Positions 25,834 through 39,754 of a stretch of 64,000 nt of DNA are shown piece after piece. The translations under genes and the position numbers were made by a program. The notes below the pieces were generated by a model. It was not told the DNA's origin and searched no databases. It saw nothing but the letters and a program-made list of their open reading frames with translations. The DNA is from Dasyornis broadbenti (taxonomy: Eukaryota; Chordata; Aves; Passeriformes; Dasyornithidae). The DNA is taken from assembly GCA_013397935.1 (NCBI GenBank), contig VZRN01000562.1, positions 182,829-246,828 of the forward strand. Reading direction: 5' to 3'. Each line of letters begins with the position of its first letter. Positions within the stretch are counted from its first letter, which is position 1.

Positions 25834-25854
25834 GGGGGGGCCGGGGGGGGGTGG
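25834..25854 (+). other. G-rich block with G-quadruplex potential (plus strand)
   Basis: Seven Gs, CC, nine Gs, T, GG. The long runs can each supply more than one tract. A seven-C run (25815-25821) lies just upstream, so the same DNA could instead form a C:G hairpin. It is on the strand antisense to ZNF521, so the pre-mRNA would be C-rich here. Confidence 0.6.
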
Positions 25855-28020
25855 CAGGGAAGAACCTGTGTGGAACAGGCACTGGTGGCCAGCTGGCCGC
25901 ATGCTCTGGAGGGGTGGACTCTGGTCTGTGCTCACACAAAGGGCTCCAAAGCCAAGACCATCAGCTCTCAGTGACCCACTGAAAGGCTTTTGAAACTGTT
26001 CTTCTGCAACAAGGAAAATGTTTCACTGCAGTGACTTTTGCTGTGCAGACTCCAACCTGAACACTGGGAACATTGTGTGTGATGGACTAACATGCCAGCT
26101 GAGCTTAGGGGCTGTGTAGGAATAAATCTGGGGACAGCAACCAAGAAGGAAGCCTGGACTACAGGTAACTATTGCTAAAGCAGGATAGGAGCGATGGCAA
26201 TGCCTGTCGTGTTATCTCCCCACCCTTCCCCACAAGGTGCTGCCCCAAAAAATTAAGGTGCAACCACTAAGAGCATCTCCCTCAGAATGGCAGTGAAGCA
26301 CAACTTGCTGCTCTGCGCTGAGGCTACTCCACGTGCACAGGCACAGGGTGAGCAGGCCTGGGGCCTCAAAACTGTGATGGAGGAGCTGAACTGAAGGTCC
26401 CTGCAGCGAGCCAGATGCTTGGGATGCAGACTCCGCTCCTGCTTTTCCAGTGGATCTCACCACAGAGACAGCTCTGCGTTGGGGGTAAAGTTTGACCTGC
26501 TGGTGGGGTTAAGGGCTTCAAACCCCATTTTGCACATCACTCTCACAGAAAATACAGTTTGCTGCTACTCCACAAAGAGCTGCCTGTATATAAATCTGCA
26601 GACACCTACACTCTGAGCTATATGTCAACATTACAAATACTGATCTTAAATGTTAAAACAAGCTGTTTTAAAATACTCTGGACCAAATTCAGATGCACAT
26701 ATAAAAGTTCCCAGGAGTGGTACACATCTATCAGAGGGCAGAATAGGGCTCCAAGTACTTGACAGAGTGTTTATAGAGTTTTAAAATATGTTTTCTGAAT
26801 TGACCTTTTTTTTTTCCTTCAGCACTCACTAAGTGCTACTTACTGTAAATGCCTTTTTTGTGTTATGGCAAGTATTCTGAGTTTCAATGTGATGCACTTA
26901 ACATGTCCATGTAAATTTTTAATTTTTGGAACCAGTCACTTCACACTCATTGACTCTAAGAAAGCTCTAGCACTCACAACCAAAAAACTTTGCTGAAAAT
27001 CGGCTACAAGGTCTAAAGTCTATTTAAAGATGCAAATGTGTGTGAATAGTTAGTGCAGATGTTTTTCTACACCAACTGTACTTGCTGAGTTTCACCATTT
27101 CCATAAAGCACATTAAAACAAGTGTGTGAACACTCTGAGATGAAAGTACCAAGCACTCCTGAGACTTCCAGTGGAAAGTAGAGCTGCCTGACTTTTCTCC
27201 AAGCAGACAGGAATGCCCATGATTCAGCAGCCTGAGTAAATAAAAGAGGTCCTTATTTCCTAATTTTGCTGGCTGGCCACACTGCAGCAGTCTCTGTGCT
27301 GCTGCCAAAGGGGATGCAAAACTGGAACTACACCCAGCAGCTGAAGGACTGTCTTTGTTAGCCAGCCAGGCCTTCCTGACCATCTTCTGGCAACAGAACT
27401 ACCGTATCCTGCAAGGAAGACCTCCATCTCAGGCTTGATAATTCTCTAGTCTGTCTAATAGGACAAAACAACAAATTTTGCCTGGTCTGTGTTGGAGGAG
27501 GACAGCTGGAAACTCAGTTAGTAGCAGAGTAACACCTGTTCAGTCGTATTGATGGGGAAAGTGCTCACTAACAGAAAAGTGAAGCAATACCAGAAGGAGT
27601 TGTCCCACAAAAGGGGGGGAGGAAGGGGGAAGCATCAGAGCACAAAAGCACCTCTGTGGAGTTAGCAGCCAGCCACTCATGTGCCAACCCCAGCAGACGC
27701 AAGGTCTTAAAAGTGATCTTATCCCTAGTGCTGCTGACTGAATTAACAGGACTGTTTCAGAAAGATGTAACTTTGTCACCAGGAAGGTCTATAATATACC
27801 CATGCTTCTGCTGGAGTAGACTTCAGGGCACTTGCTTTATCATGGCTTATTTTTCTGTATGATTTAAACATGTTTTTGCTGCCACTAGACAAATGGCCAC
27901 ATTCCTAAAGCAAATGTCAGCTAACCTTTATGTGCCATAATACATAGGGGTCCTCTGATAGAACAGAGTATACAAATACGAACAAATTAGTATTTTCAAT
28001 ATCCTGTAAGCAGCAGTTTT

Positions 28021-28145
28021 CCATTTTCCCCATTTTGCTGCTCAAGTAACTGGGGCACAGACAAGCTGGAATGCTTTGCCTCAGGTTACAAATGTAATCT
28101 GTGTGAAGGAGGAAACAGAACCTGCATCTCCCCAGTCTGAGCCAT
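28021..28145 (-). repeat. MIR-like ancient SINE remnant
   Basis: Reads CCCCATTTTGCTGCTCAAG, then AACTGGGGCACAGACAAG, then TTGCCTCAGGTTACAAATG, then GAAACAGAACCTGCATCTCCCCAGTCTGAGCC. These blocks are in the order of the reverse complement of the MIR consensus ('ccccattttacagatgaggaaactgaggcacagag ... aggtcacacagc ... aacccaggtctgactcc'). The identification is by eye only. Confidence 0.55.
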
Positions 28146-28731
28146 TCCTGCAAGAAAAATTCTTTCTCCCCTGAAACACAGAGCTGGCAAAATGCTTAAG
28201 CTGCTGGACTCGACCAAAGGGAAAGTCCAGCAGTTAGCTGGACAGATACCCCCCAGCCCTGGGTCCTGCTTGATATGTTCTCACTACTTTTCTCCTATAA
28301 CAGCAATGGCAGCCTGGTCACACAACAATCCCCCAGGACTCCATCGGAAGTACTAAATAGCAAGGTTTCTTTAACAGGTACAAAATAATGAGTTACACAG
28401 GATGATAACAGATACTAAAAATGAAAAATCAAGTATACCAGGCAGCAGAACATAAACCTGTGTACTCCATACTGCCACAGGCACATGGATTGTGAATGCA
28501 CATGTATGCATTTATGCTTTGGGTTGTTATGTAGTTATTATTTGTTGTCCTACCACTGGTGAAAGACCTGTTCATATGCCAGTGCTGAGACTTATATATG
28601 CTTATACACGTCTGTTCAAAGGAATGGAAAACTCATACAAATGGAGTTTGTATACAAATGGCTTTGCTAATTTATCAGACAGCATGCCACAAGGTAGAAT
28701 ATGATTTGCAAGAAAGGAAGAACTAAATAGC

Positions 28732-28749
28732 AGGTAGGTAGGTAGGTAG
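28732..28749. repeat. Short AGGT tandem repeat
   Basis: About four and a half tandem AGGT/AGAT units. Simple sequence in intron 3. Confidence 0.8.
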
Positions 28750-31544
28750 ATCAGTTAGCTGGATGTATGATAAGGCTCCACAGTTTTAAATCCTTGCATT
28801 TTTGTGCAGGTAATTGAGTGGACTGGTTATTATATATCATATAGTTTAGTTGTAATGGCTGTTTCAGGTTTTAGTGCTGGCCACATTTTATATTATTACC
28901 ACCACTAATTGTCTGCAGGACTACCCTGAAAATGAGATAAGGAATCTTAGGGGAATATGCAGGTGTGAATAAATAGCAAATGAAGAGGTTAGATATTGCT
29001 GAAATAAAACAATATTGTGCTGTGTGCTGAATAGATCTAAATAACTAGAAGATCAAAGGACAGTGTTTAAGGATTAACATGATTTCAGTGATGGCCTAAC
29101 ATACATGTCACTGAAACAAGCTATAGGTTTGAAGTTTTTAACAGAATTAGAAGACAGGACCAGTCTTTAAAGTCACTTTAAATAAAATATACATTATTAC
29201 ATAACATTCTCTGTTTACTTTCAATAGAAATATACACAGTTTTGGCAAAGCTGAAACTTTAATATAAACATCACATTTTTTTTCACATCAGTGACCCCAC
29301 ATTAAACTCACTCATTTGTCTCATAACTTATTAAATGGCTTGAAAACTAATACTCTGTAATGGGCATTCAAAAGAGAAATGTGAACTTTAAAAATTATTT
29401 ATAATTTACAGATGTTTTTTAAAATCTATCAATATTTCAAAACTGCTTTGGGAGAGCCAATTAAATGAGTTAACATTTAGATTACTGGGGGAGAAACATA
29501 CAGGGGTTTCTGACCAAAAGAACTGAGACAGCTGGTAGGGAGGTTTCCCCATTTTAAATTTCATAACCAGAGGAAAGGCAGCTCCTAGAAACAATAAGTC
29601 TCTTTAATACCTCACAGGAAAAACCTGCTTGCTTTTATAAAATGCCTTTAATGCCTACATAAGTAGTTAACATTCCTGTATTGCTCTCCTAAGGTAACCT
29701 AAGGCTCCAGCTCCATTATGTCTTCTTCAGAAGACATATTACCATTACATATGTAAAGAGGAGCATAAATGTTTTCCTTGATTGTTGCTTAAAGTTCATT
29801 TGAACAGACGGAGCCCAATGAATTCCATCTTCTGCAACCATATTAAAGAAAATGTAAGCAGTTCATATTCTGCTCCACCTTTCAAATCATACACAAAATC
29901 AAATTTGCAACTAGAAGAAAACAGAGCTACCCTTCTGCTTGTTTGAGGAAGCTGGCATTTTGTGCCTCCATAAGCAAAGAGAAAGCATAAGTAATTTTCC
30001 ACACTCCTGTACATATAACTAATGACAGCCACCATCCTCACAGCTTATTATACTGCTTTACATAATTGGGAATCACATGTCACACAATTAATTTACAGGG
30101 GTTGTTTAGTTGTGACTATACAAGCACTAAGCGATTCAAATTAGCTCATTTGTCCACTGCTTAAATGTGACAAACACATTTACACTGTATTTCTTCCGCT
30201 GTTAAGTTGTTGTTTCTTTTAGTCGTTGTTTTTGTTTGTTTGTACAGTATGAGTCAGAGACCACCAGGCTTGTTCCATCCGAAGCTAGGGTCAGAAAAAA
30301 ACACCCTGAGAATAATTGCATTTAAAATCAAGATAATGGCAGAGCAAAAGCCCATTCAAATACTCCAGCAAAACTCGTACATAGCAATGATCTCCTAAGA
30401 ACCTGTATATTAACGACCTCATGTACTAAAGGTAGTGATTCAGTCAATCAGGTTTTTGCTAGAGAATAATTATTATAATTTGTTGTGCCGATAACAGTAT
30501 TTCTACTGCTTATTAAGAACAGCAAAAGACTAGGGAATAACAGTTCAGGTTTCCTCACTGGACTCCAATATTTCCCTCTGCCTTCTGTTTTCACTGGGTC
30601 ATGCTCCCCCCCAGGCAACACCATGAATAAGACCAAAAGCCCTTTCCCTCCAGTCTTCCCCCGCACTGCAGCTCCTTTTGAAAGCCTCAGAGACAGCAAA
30701 GACAGTCCCTGCAACGCAGTCCCAGTCAAACTTTTAAGATATCTAGGTATTAAAATGAGCTTTCTGTTTCTTTCTTTCCCAGATCACAATATAAGGAGTG
30801 TGTCTTAAGTCAGGGAAATGTCGTTATTTCTCTTTCCTTCCCAAAATCAAATGGTCCATTAGATCAGACCCTAAGAGCTGAAGGAGACCCTGCTTCACAG
30901 CTGCCCTCTAAGTCCCCATTCCCACACAGCCGCAGGACCCTGCAGGGAGAAGGGCAGGCTGTCATAAACCTCCCTAGCTGGAGGCTCAGACAAAAGATGG
31001 AGCCCCTGGGCAGAATTTGCAAGCAGAAACCCCTGAGATGTCAAGCACCACCTTGGGTCCTGATTTGATTGTCTCCCTTTTTTTCAGGTAATCTAATCAT
31101 GGAGGTCCCCCATTTTTTATCATGTATGCCTGTCCGTCCCACTTGTGCCTGCATTTCAATCACCCCAATTCTTTGCCTCATTGCCTTTAGATCAGAGCAG
31201 CAACAGCAAGATAGTTAGGAGGGGGCTTAACTAGGACAGAGAAAAGAAGGAAGGCAATGTGTGAAGAAGCAAAAGAAAGAAATACAGGGTAGAGAGAAAG
31301 AAGGGAGTCAATAATTTCATCTGAAAGAAACCCAGGCAAAGATATCTAAAAATCTTTTCAAGGAAATGGAAAGTAAAAGGAAATTAAGATCCAGCAAAAG
31401 CAGCGTAGGCAGTTAACGCTTTCAAAAACACATCAGTGTTATTTTACAGTGTGCTAGAATTAAATACAGTAAATAAACATAGAACTGCTTAGTTCTTAGA
31501 ATGACAGAAATGTGGTGGAGGTCTTATTTACACAGGTGAAAACT

Positions 31545-31600
31545 CCTGGACCTAGATCTGCAAAGGGACCTAGGTGTCTCCAGGAGCCCAAGAAGCAAAG
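31545..31600. repeat. Old dispersed repeat fragment (candidate)
   Basis: The piece CTAGATCTGCAAAGGGACCT followed by AGGTGTCTCCAGGAGCCC resembles an old reptile-bird repeat that I remember as 'ctagatccacaaagggacttaggtgcc'. The family name is not known to me, and the match is short. Confidence 0.25.
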
Positions 31601-33204
31601 AAAGCAGGATTCATGGGGCCCTGGGGGGGAACCAGGAAAAGGTCTGCAGCCTCGCAGCTTGGGCACTCAGCTGGGAAAGGGGAGTACTGGGCTCTTTATA
31701 CATTAAAGAGGCACTGGATAAAAACAAAAATAAACTTAAGCACAAGTTCCAGACTAAAGGAGTGTCCTTCTCCACAGGTTAACAAGTTCCTTCTCAAATG
31801 TGCTCCTACCAGTCCTATGAATAAGATACTCTTTTCTTCAGCATGCCCAGCTTCCAGGAGAAGAGACCTTTGCACAACTTAAGACCCTCTGTTCAGAGGC
31901 AGAAAACATGGCTTTAAATCCCCTCAGGATGCTCACGGAACTGAATCAAGGCCTCGTGCCATGTAATACTTTAGCTACTCAGCCCTTAGGTATGGAAGAC
32001 AGGAACAGCACTTTCTGCTGAAAGTGCCCAACAAGTCCTGGGCTTAGTATGACACATGCAGCAGGCTGATCAAAGGCAAGGGGTACCCAGATGCTCACAC
32101 TAGGATGGCCTGCACAAACTGCCAAACCACAGCAACCTGAGAAATTTTCATGAAGAGATGTGCCTACCAAAATAGGGTAAACCCAGGGTAAGTTTTGGAC
32201 AACCAGTTCTATTTAGCTTCTTATAGTCCATCTACATCCCATTTTAGGCACTCTTCTTTTACGTCTGACTGTTAGTACAGATGTACTGCACAGCTGTTAA
32301 AGAAGATGTCCTGGAGTAAAGGTAACCTTGGTTTTTTAAACAGGATGGCAGACAAATGTTTATACCCACTCTAGTGCAGCACAGTCACACTGAGGGAAAC
32401 AGGCCTTGGGTACCTTTTCAATGCAGCCAAAATGCTGTGTAAGACAGTCCTTTTTTCCTGACCCTCATTCTCCCCAGGTTGCTTGAATGGGAACACATGA
32501 GGATGTCTATGCCGTGGGACAAGCACAGGTTGGCAGGTGTATGTGGCTGCCATTAATATACAGGTGGTCTAGCCTGTAAGTGAAATCTAACGAATTTCCC
32601 AGTTCACAGTGCTCAGAAGACCAAATCCTACTATGAAGATGTCACATGTAAACTGTCACACCTACTGTCTTCTTATCTTGCAGAATATCAGTCCCTCGAT
32701 GTGAAATTTTGCAAGGTAAGAGTTACATTTCAAATATGTATATGCTTCACTCAGTCCTTTCATGTTGATAGAAGTTTATTTGGATGATTAAATTGTAAAA
32801 AAGAAAAAAAAAAAGAAGGTGAAATTCTTTGTAAAAGGCAGAATTTTCCTTCTCTTCTTCTATATAATTTCCATTCACCAAAACCTGCTGAAATGCATGA
32901 TTAAGTGCCTGAAATAGAGGCCTCTCCAAAAATAAAGAGATCTCCACTTTGTTAAAGCTTATATCTAAAACAACCCTTTGTAGCTTCCTCGGTGTAGAAT
33001 GGAAGCCCGGTGTGAAATACAGTAAATTAAGCCTTTTGCTGTCAGAGCTGGAAATAAGGGCAGAGCAGAACAGTGGCTGGATTTGAATTTTTCTTTTTTT
33101 TTATTGGCTTCATTTACATCCTGTCTAAGGTCTTGTGAGCTGCTCAAGGTGTCTTATCTCTGGCTACCAGGGGGTATTTTGCAGTCAAAGCAGTTAATGT
33201 ACTT

Positions 33205-33221
33205 TCTCTCTCTCTCTCTCT
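33205..33221. repeat. TC dinucleotide microsatellite
   Basis: Eight uninterrupted TC units followed by a T run and AAGG. The plus-strand context resembles a polypyrimidine tract, but no coding sequence follows. Confidence 0.85.
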
Positions 33222-36200
33222 TTTTAAGGCCATCTTATCAGACAGATCTCTTCAGGCTGAGGAGAACCCATACTTATCAGTCTGTGCACTCTATTGACAG
33301 CTCAGTGCTGTGAGGGACAAATGAAAGCTTAGGGTAGAGAAAGATCAGTTAACCTGTTCCACTCTCAGTTTAGACTAATCTTTGGTTTGTCTAACTCCAG
33401 GAAACACTGTATATCCTTTCTGTGTTTACTTGGACAACAGGCAGGCACTCAATCGCATCATCGGTTGCTAAATCCGGAGCACAGGTACAGCCACTGCAAT
33501 AATCCCCAGGGCAGTCTGCCTGTTGACTTGTGAATGTGAGCAGTGCTCTGCTGACCTCCTGCAACTCCTTCTCCAGGTGACCTCAGGGGCAGTGGGCTGT
33601 TCCGGGGGCATTTGAGAGTGCTAGGATTGCCCAGTGAAGTGAAAACTGAGGGCTGCATGGACTCACAATTTGTGAGCCTTCCCCCTGAGCAAGGGGAAGT
33701 ATGCACTCTTCAGAAAGGAAAGTAATCCCACATATAGTCTAAATGTAAGCAATGAGGATGAAAGTGAACCTGAAGAGAATCCTGCAAACCTGGATCAGAA
33801 GATAAGGTGAAGAACAGTTTATTTAGACTTCTCCTTTGTATCCTACCAGGGAAAATTTTACAGCATGATGTGATTGGTAACTTAAGAGCAATCAGCCCTA
33901 CTAAATGGTATCTCTAAAAAATACACAAGTCAGCTTCTCCCTGACCACAAAAAAAGATATGAATGGCAACATTCTTCTTGTCCTTTCTTTTCACAGTTCA
34001 CAAGAAATGAGCCAGGTCTAAAAAGTTGCAGCAGCTGCTACTGAAAAATCATTCACCATAATTTCAGATGAAAAAAAATCATATTGTAGATTGAGCCTTG
34101 TGCTGGTCCTGCTTTCTACATTTTTATGTTTATTTTTTCTCTCCCTTTTGTGTCCAAACACTTCATGAGCACTTTTTATTAGTGATAACCCTAGACTTTC
34201 CCTGCAGAGAAGGTTCACTATTAATTGTCCATTATCTTGGTGAGTCAGCACAAAGGAGAGGGGAAGAAATTCTCATCCAAATGGTTTCACCTCCCTCTCT
34301 TGAGAGTGATGCCCTTGTCAGGGCATTAAAGACATGAAAACCTGCCACTTATCAGAATTGTGTTTGAATCGAACTACTGTCCTTGAAAACAGCAGACACC
34401 AGATACCATCGAAATAAGCCACATTGGCAGATCCTGTTCCACTGCGACTTAGGCAACCTTTATACAGCTTACATATGCACTTGCAACTGCATATGATCAG
34501 TAATGTTACAGCCATAGTTTCAAGTAAGAAGGGCATGTTCTTTTCCATTTTATAAAACAATGAGTGTATTAAAAATAGCAACTGCCATAATGAAGAAAAG
34601 TTGGCTAGCATCTATGTTAGGTCTCTAGATACCATATTAAAATGTGGGTTAGTAGTATGTACAGATTTTTTGGGAGTAGAAGGAAGAAGATACAGATTAT
34701 ATTTTTTGTGAAACAGTTTGGAAGACTTCAACAGTTTAAATAGGCCTGAGGACACACTTGAATGTAAACTCATTGCTGAACCAAATCGTAAATTTTTTAA
34801 TTACTTGACATCACCACTTTGTAACAAAACATAATTCAAACCTATTGAAATGCTGAATTTGCTTGCTAGAATGAAACACAATTTTAAAGAGGTCTTTAGT
34901 AAGTCTATTAACCTGACCAGAAAATGGAGGAGGGGAAGAGAAAAAAAAAAAAAAATCAGTGATTGTCAGCATTTTTCACAATTCAAAGGCACAAAGAATA
35001 GGAAAAAAAAAATCAAAATAGTTATGCTTTGCTTTTAACAAGTAAACAAGTGTACAAATTAATTCAGAGAGCTGTAATTTTGAAAATTTTCTATGTTTAA
35101 TGTGCACTGCAGTTAAACTACTTTTTCTGTACAAATTAATTTACTGCATCAGTGATCGATGTTTATGTTTAGGCAATTTTATTTCTCAGTATGGTAAAAT
35201 TAGACCTAATAGTTGCAACCTGTTATGTCCAATCTGTCACTGAAATTCAAATTGCCCTTTTTCCTATTATTCAAGGAGTAATTTGGAGGAATTAAAGCCA
35301 TCTAAAACCAGAAGACAAACAATTCTCTGTAAGGATTCAATAGCCTGAATCATCAACCTACTCTACAAAGCAGTGGCCCTTCCTCAGCAGAACCACTGCT
35401 TCCATTTCCTCCAGTTCGGAACATTTGCAGCCTGAAGTGCCACAGAAGGTACAAGTGTCTGCAGACAGCAGAGGATTGTGTCACTCCTTGAAGGGAATGT
35501 AAGGACAATATATGTTTTGAAGTAGTAGAAACAGCATTAAAAGCCAAGAGCAAGACACTTCTCTCCATTCTATAATTGTTGATGTTCAGACATTTTCAAT
35601 TAGTCCTCCTTCTATCTACAGAAAATAGATTTTGTTCTTCATCTGGGACAAGTTAGTTATTGCCATCTTGTTCTTGTCAGTGAAGCACTCAGCTCCCACC
35701 AATAACCATTATTTATTACTTCCAGTACTGAAATATACGTGTCAAACTTTGTTTACTACCCTTGGCCTTATTTTTCCTCGCTTCAAGTGAGATGGCTGTG
35801 CTATACACACCAGATTATTCCCTTGAATCCCCTGAGGCTTCTTGAAGCCTAGAAGACTCTTACACATCTTCCAATGTATCTTACGTGTTTTGATCACATT
35901 TAAATTTCTGGATGGGATGGTGTATGCTGTTTCTGTACTCATTTACATGTTCTATCCTTAAAAGCCTAACAACAATCCTTCTCAAAATTAAGAAACAGAT
36001 ACTTACTATCCTTTCCCCTCTCACACATCTACTTTTATCTTCAGTTTTATTTTTCTCTCTGTGTTTATGTTTGGGAAGGAGAGATTTGCTTTTCCCACAT
36101 ACAGAGAATAAATACTTTACTTTCCAAATGCCAGGCTGCATCGAAGATTTTGGTCTTGTTGGTGATGGATGAAATAGAAACAGTGAGATGAGGGATAAAG

Positions 36201-36313
36201 TTAATTTTGAGGAGATTTTGCATTTTTTCCAGTCATCTTGTTTTACATTCTTTCATAAATTTTAAAATTCCAAGTAGGCTCATTCCATGGCAAGATTGCT
36301 CAGTTCACCAAGC

Positions 36314-36376
36314 TGATTAATAATTTTGCTGCTAGCCTGTGCTGATTAATGTGGGTTAGTCAAGTGATTAATAATT
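36314..36376. promoter_or_regulatory. Cluster of three TGATTAAT sites (candidate enhancer core)
   Basis: TGATTAAT occurs at 36314-36321, 36343-36350 and 36365-36372. The first and third are extended to the identical 12-mer TGATTAATAATT. TAAT-containing sites of this kind are typical of homeodomain factors. The ZNF521 locus is known for many conserved non-coding elements, so an enhancer is plausible, but conservation cannot be tested here. Confidence 0.4.
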
Positions 36377-37554
36377 GTAATGTTTTGCAGAACCAAGCTG
36401 CCCTAAACGACTTGGGCTTTGATAGTATTTTGCAAGTGGAACTTCCTTAGATGGATGATATGTAACTTCCTGGATTCCCAATGCTCAGCAAAGTGGCATG
36501 ACCTTACCCCTGGGTTCACTCCTCTGTTTTAGTGCCCATAAACCATTTTCAGATGACAATATTTGAACTAAGACCCTTGCTTTTTGTACACCACTTGGCT
36601 GCTATTTCCTCTTCCTCCTAGTTGTTTGTTTCATTCCTCTGGTTGATGTTATCAGACTTAACTCAATGTGAGGTAAAACATATCTTTTTTGCTGAGTCCT
36701 ATGCAGTTTCTAAAACAAAGACCTGAACTTCTGCTGATCCCGTGGCAGCCCGCATAGCACAAATAACAACACCATGTACACGGGCTGGGGTATAAACGTA
36801 ACAGTTAAATCCTTTGTCCAGGATGGAAAACAGACACTTTAATTCTAGTGCTTGAATTTGAAGCACAGACCATTGTATTCCACGATTACATTTACATGCT
36901 TCCTTCTGAAGTGGCCAGTGAACTGAATCGCTATTTATCATCTATTGTACAAGATTTCCTGACTCTGCTTGTGTTTAGACTCCTGTTTTGCTGATATAGA
37001 CTTCAGAGTATCGTCAGTCTCCAAAGGAGCATATAAAAGCACAATCTATTCCTAACACTGAATAGCAGGCTCTGTGTTAGGTAATGCACTGGCCGGTAGG
37101 CTGCACTTTCTTGCTAATTACAGTGGAAGTTTTCTCTTAAAGAAAACATGGCATAGCAAATGGCATGGAATCAGCTTGCTTTCTAATTGGAGCTTTCTTT
37201 CTAATTCTCTCAGTACTAAGTTTCCCCATAAACACATTCTTCTATATTTGGATACTGGATTTAACCCTCATACAAAATAAGACTTGACACAATGATATAT
37301 TTATTTGATCTTTTCTAAAGCACCAATTGCAAGCCAAGAAGCATAAAGAGCCAAATGCAAAACAGTAAAAGTAGAAAGCAAAATCTAATAGCATGTTACA
37401 ATATGCTATACACAGACAATTCAAAAGAGACCTGCCAGCCCCAAAAGATTCAATTCCTGACTAGTTAGAGGAAAGAGAAAAACAAAAGGGTAGCAGATGC
37501 AAAAACAAAGGTAGGGAGCCCATAAAACAGTCATGGATAGGCCAACTGAAATAA

Positions 37555-37890
37555 ACAGGGCTTGCAGCTTGCCTTAAAGGCAGCCAGCAAGGGGCTCTGG
37601 CAGGGAGTTCCACAACCGAGGACAAGAAAGACTTGCCTTCGGCCTGTGCCTGACTCAGCCCAGGGAGAGAAAGCCATGTCCAACCGCGAGCAACTGCCAG
37701 ACAGGGACATGGAGTGCAAGGCTGCTGCCCAAGAACCAGGGGATTAAAATTTGAACAGCTACATGGACATTGCTGTATTTTTTAATATATCAGTTTTCCA
37801 CCCCAAAGAGGCTCCAGATCAATTTCAAGGGAAACCATTAGGAGCACATTACAGTAGTCTAGCCCAGATGACTGCAGTATGGTCTTTGTC
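37555..37890. repeat. Old interspersed repeat (candidate, amniote-wide type)
   Basis: Starts near GGCTCTGGCAGGGAGTTCCA followed by a CAAGAAAG block, continues through GGATTAAAATTTGAACAGC and GGCTCCAGATCAATTTCAAG, and ends with ATTACAGTAGTCTAGCCCAG. The last block in particular resembles a recurring 'ttacagtagtccagcctagatg' phrase of old amniote LINE-like repeats. It is also locally more GC-rich than its surroundings. The family is not certain. Confidence 0.35.
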
Positions 37891-39754
37891 CAAGATAAAT
37901 AAGCAAACTGTTCAAATAAGCTGGAAATTCATCACTAGGATGTAGAACCAGAGCCTTTCTTGCTGGGGAAGGAACAATGCTGGTCAATAATACTCCCAAC
38001 ATGTATCCTGTACTAACCTGAAAATGTGTCTCTCCACATCCCAGAACACCAGAACACTTCCTGCTTCTTTATCTCAAGCCCATTAAGAAGGCAGCCCCAA
38101 GGCATATTGTCTAAATGTTTCTCCCTGTTTTCCGTAGCCTTGTAGACATTGTGCTACCACCACTTTCACTCCTCTAAAACATGTCTACTGGAGGCATATG
38201 TTACACGCCTGCAAATATACTGCAGACCTCCCGTAAGCAAGCTCAGCTCAGAGCAGACCAAATGAAAATATCACATATTGCCATGTCTCCAGACAGCTAA
38301 TGGAACTGCAACCTCCAACTCCCCTGATAACTCACATCCCACATAAAGACGGGGGAAAAAAAAGAGAGATGCAATGGAAGACTGCCTTGTGGAAAAAAGC
38401 AAGTACTCATCTTGGAATAAAGTATTACCCATTTGGTCCAACCATTTAATTGCTCTTGGTGAGATGCCAGTTTTGGGTCAGCTCCTTGGATACCTGACAG
38501 GGTCTGCAGTCATGGGACAGGAGCCCTCACCCACAACATGGACACAGTGGCAGCTTGAGGAGAGAAGAGCTGGGGAGTGAAGGGTACACTAAGAGCATCC
38601 TGACCATCCGGAGGAGCCAGTAACAGCTGTTCCTGCCGAGCTATAGTCCCAACACAGGGTCACTTCAAAAAATTGGTAATCCGGGCAGAATCATGCTGTG
38701 GACTGGATCTGGCTTGCAGGACATTTTTTTGACTACTCTGTATCAACTCCAAAGCAAAAGCTCTTCTCTGGCTTTTACTGTGGCAGGAAAAAAGCCTGTT
38801 TTGTGGCTTTTTATCTCATGGGCATAATCCCAATCAAAACAATCTGAAACGCAATCAAGACAATTAGTTTTTTTATTCCTCCTGATCCTAACATGACTGC
38901 AAAGGAGACCGATAACCTTCCGGTCTGATCTTCGTCTTCCTGACAAAAAGAAATATGAACAACATCAGAGCAGACAATTGCTGACTTCGTACCAATGTGC
39001 AGGCAGCCTATACTAACCAGGCAGCCTGTAACAGGAAACATTTCCAGGAATTTTACATGTGTTTTTAGTACGGCAGGATCTATTTTCTTGGTTTTATACA
39101 GCCATGATCTGGGATTTTAGAATGCACTGGTACAACATTTTCTCTGCTGCTTAGAGTGTGGGATGGCTGAAGAAAAGCTGCATTCTCCCTGAATTTCCTA
39201 CATAACTACTTGGCTTTTGTTCCTTGTCTCTAAAGTCTGCTACTTTAGCCCAGGCTTACCATCCTCACATTGGACCATTTTATTTCCACTGAAAACTTCT
39301 AGATCTCTTTTTCTATTTGACACAAATTACTGCCACTGGAATATTCTAATTTGCTGATTTCCTTCACAATCTAAAAATTGCATTCCTCCAAAGAGATTAT
39401 CAACTCAGATTCTCTCGTATGAGGTAAAGGGAATATGTGACCCTAACTTAGTTTTATCATGAGCTCCTGCTCATATTATGTGAAGATTTTAATCCTAAGT
39501 GATCATTTTCATAAGCTCAACCATGTTCATCCCTTTCCCCATGCATTTAATTGCAAAAAAGCTAATATTCTGTTTGTTGCAGGCATGATGTACTAAACAC
39601 ACTGAGGAAACTTCTAGCAAGACATTTATACCAAGGAAATATTAGCAGATGCATCCAACAAACAGAGAGAGGAGGACTAGCAGAAAATGAACTGGCCAAC
39701 ATTTTGAAACTAGGCTGTTTCATTTGACTTACATTAACAAATATACTAAAATCT

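Larger units (their letters stand above)
22884..37500 (-). other. ZNF521: ZNF521 intron 3, exon-proximal part
   Basis: Non-coding sequence directly upstream of exon 4. It holds a G-rich block at 25834-25854, a MIR-like remnant near 28.0-28.15 kb, a short AGGT tandem repeat at 28732-28749, a purine-rich tract near 31.23-31.31 kb, an old repeat near 31.55 kb, a TC dinucleotide run at 33205-33221 and a homeodomain-type site cluster at 36314-36376. I searched on the minus strand for the preceding exon (SCDSCLQVFESL-type finger) and did not find it. The remaining stretches show no nameable feature, and the open frames there look random. Confidence 0.85.
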
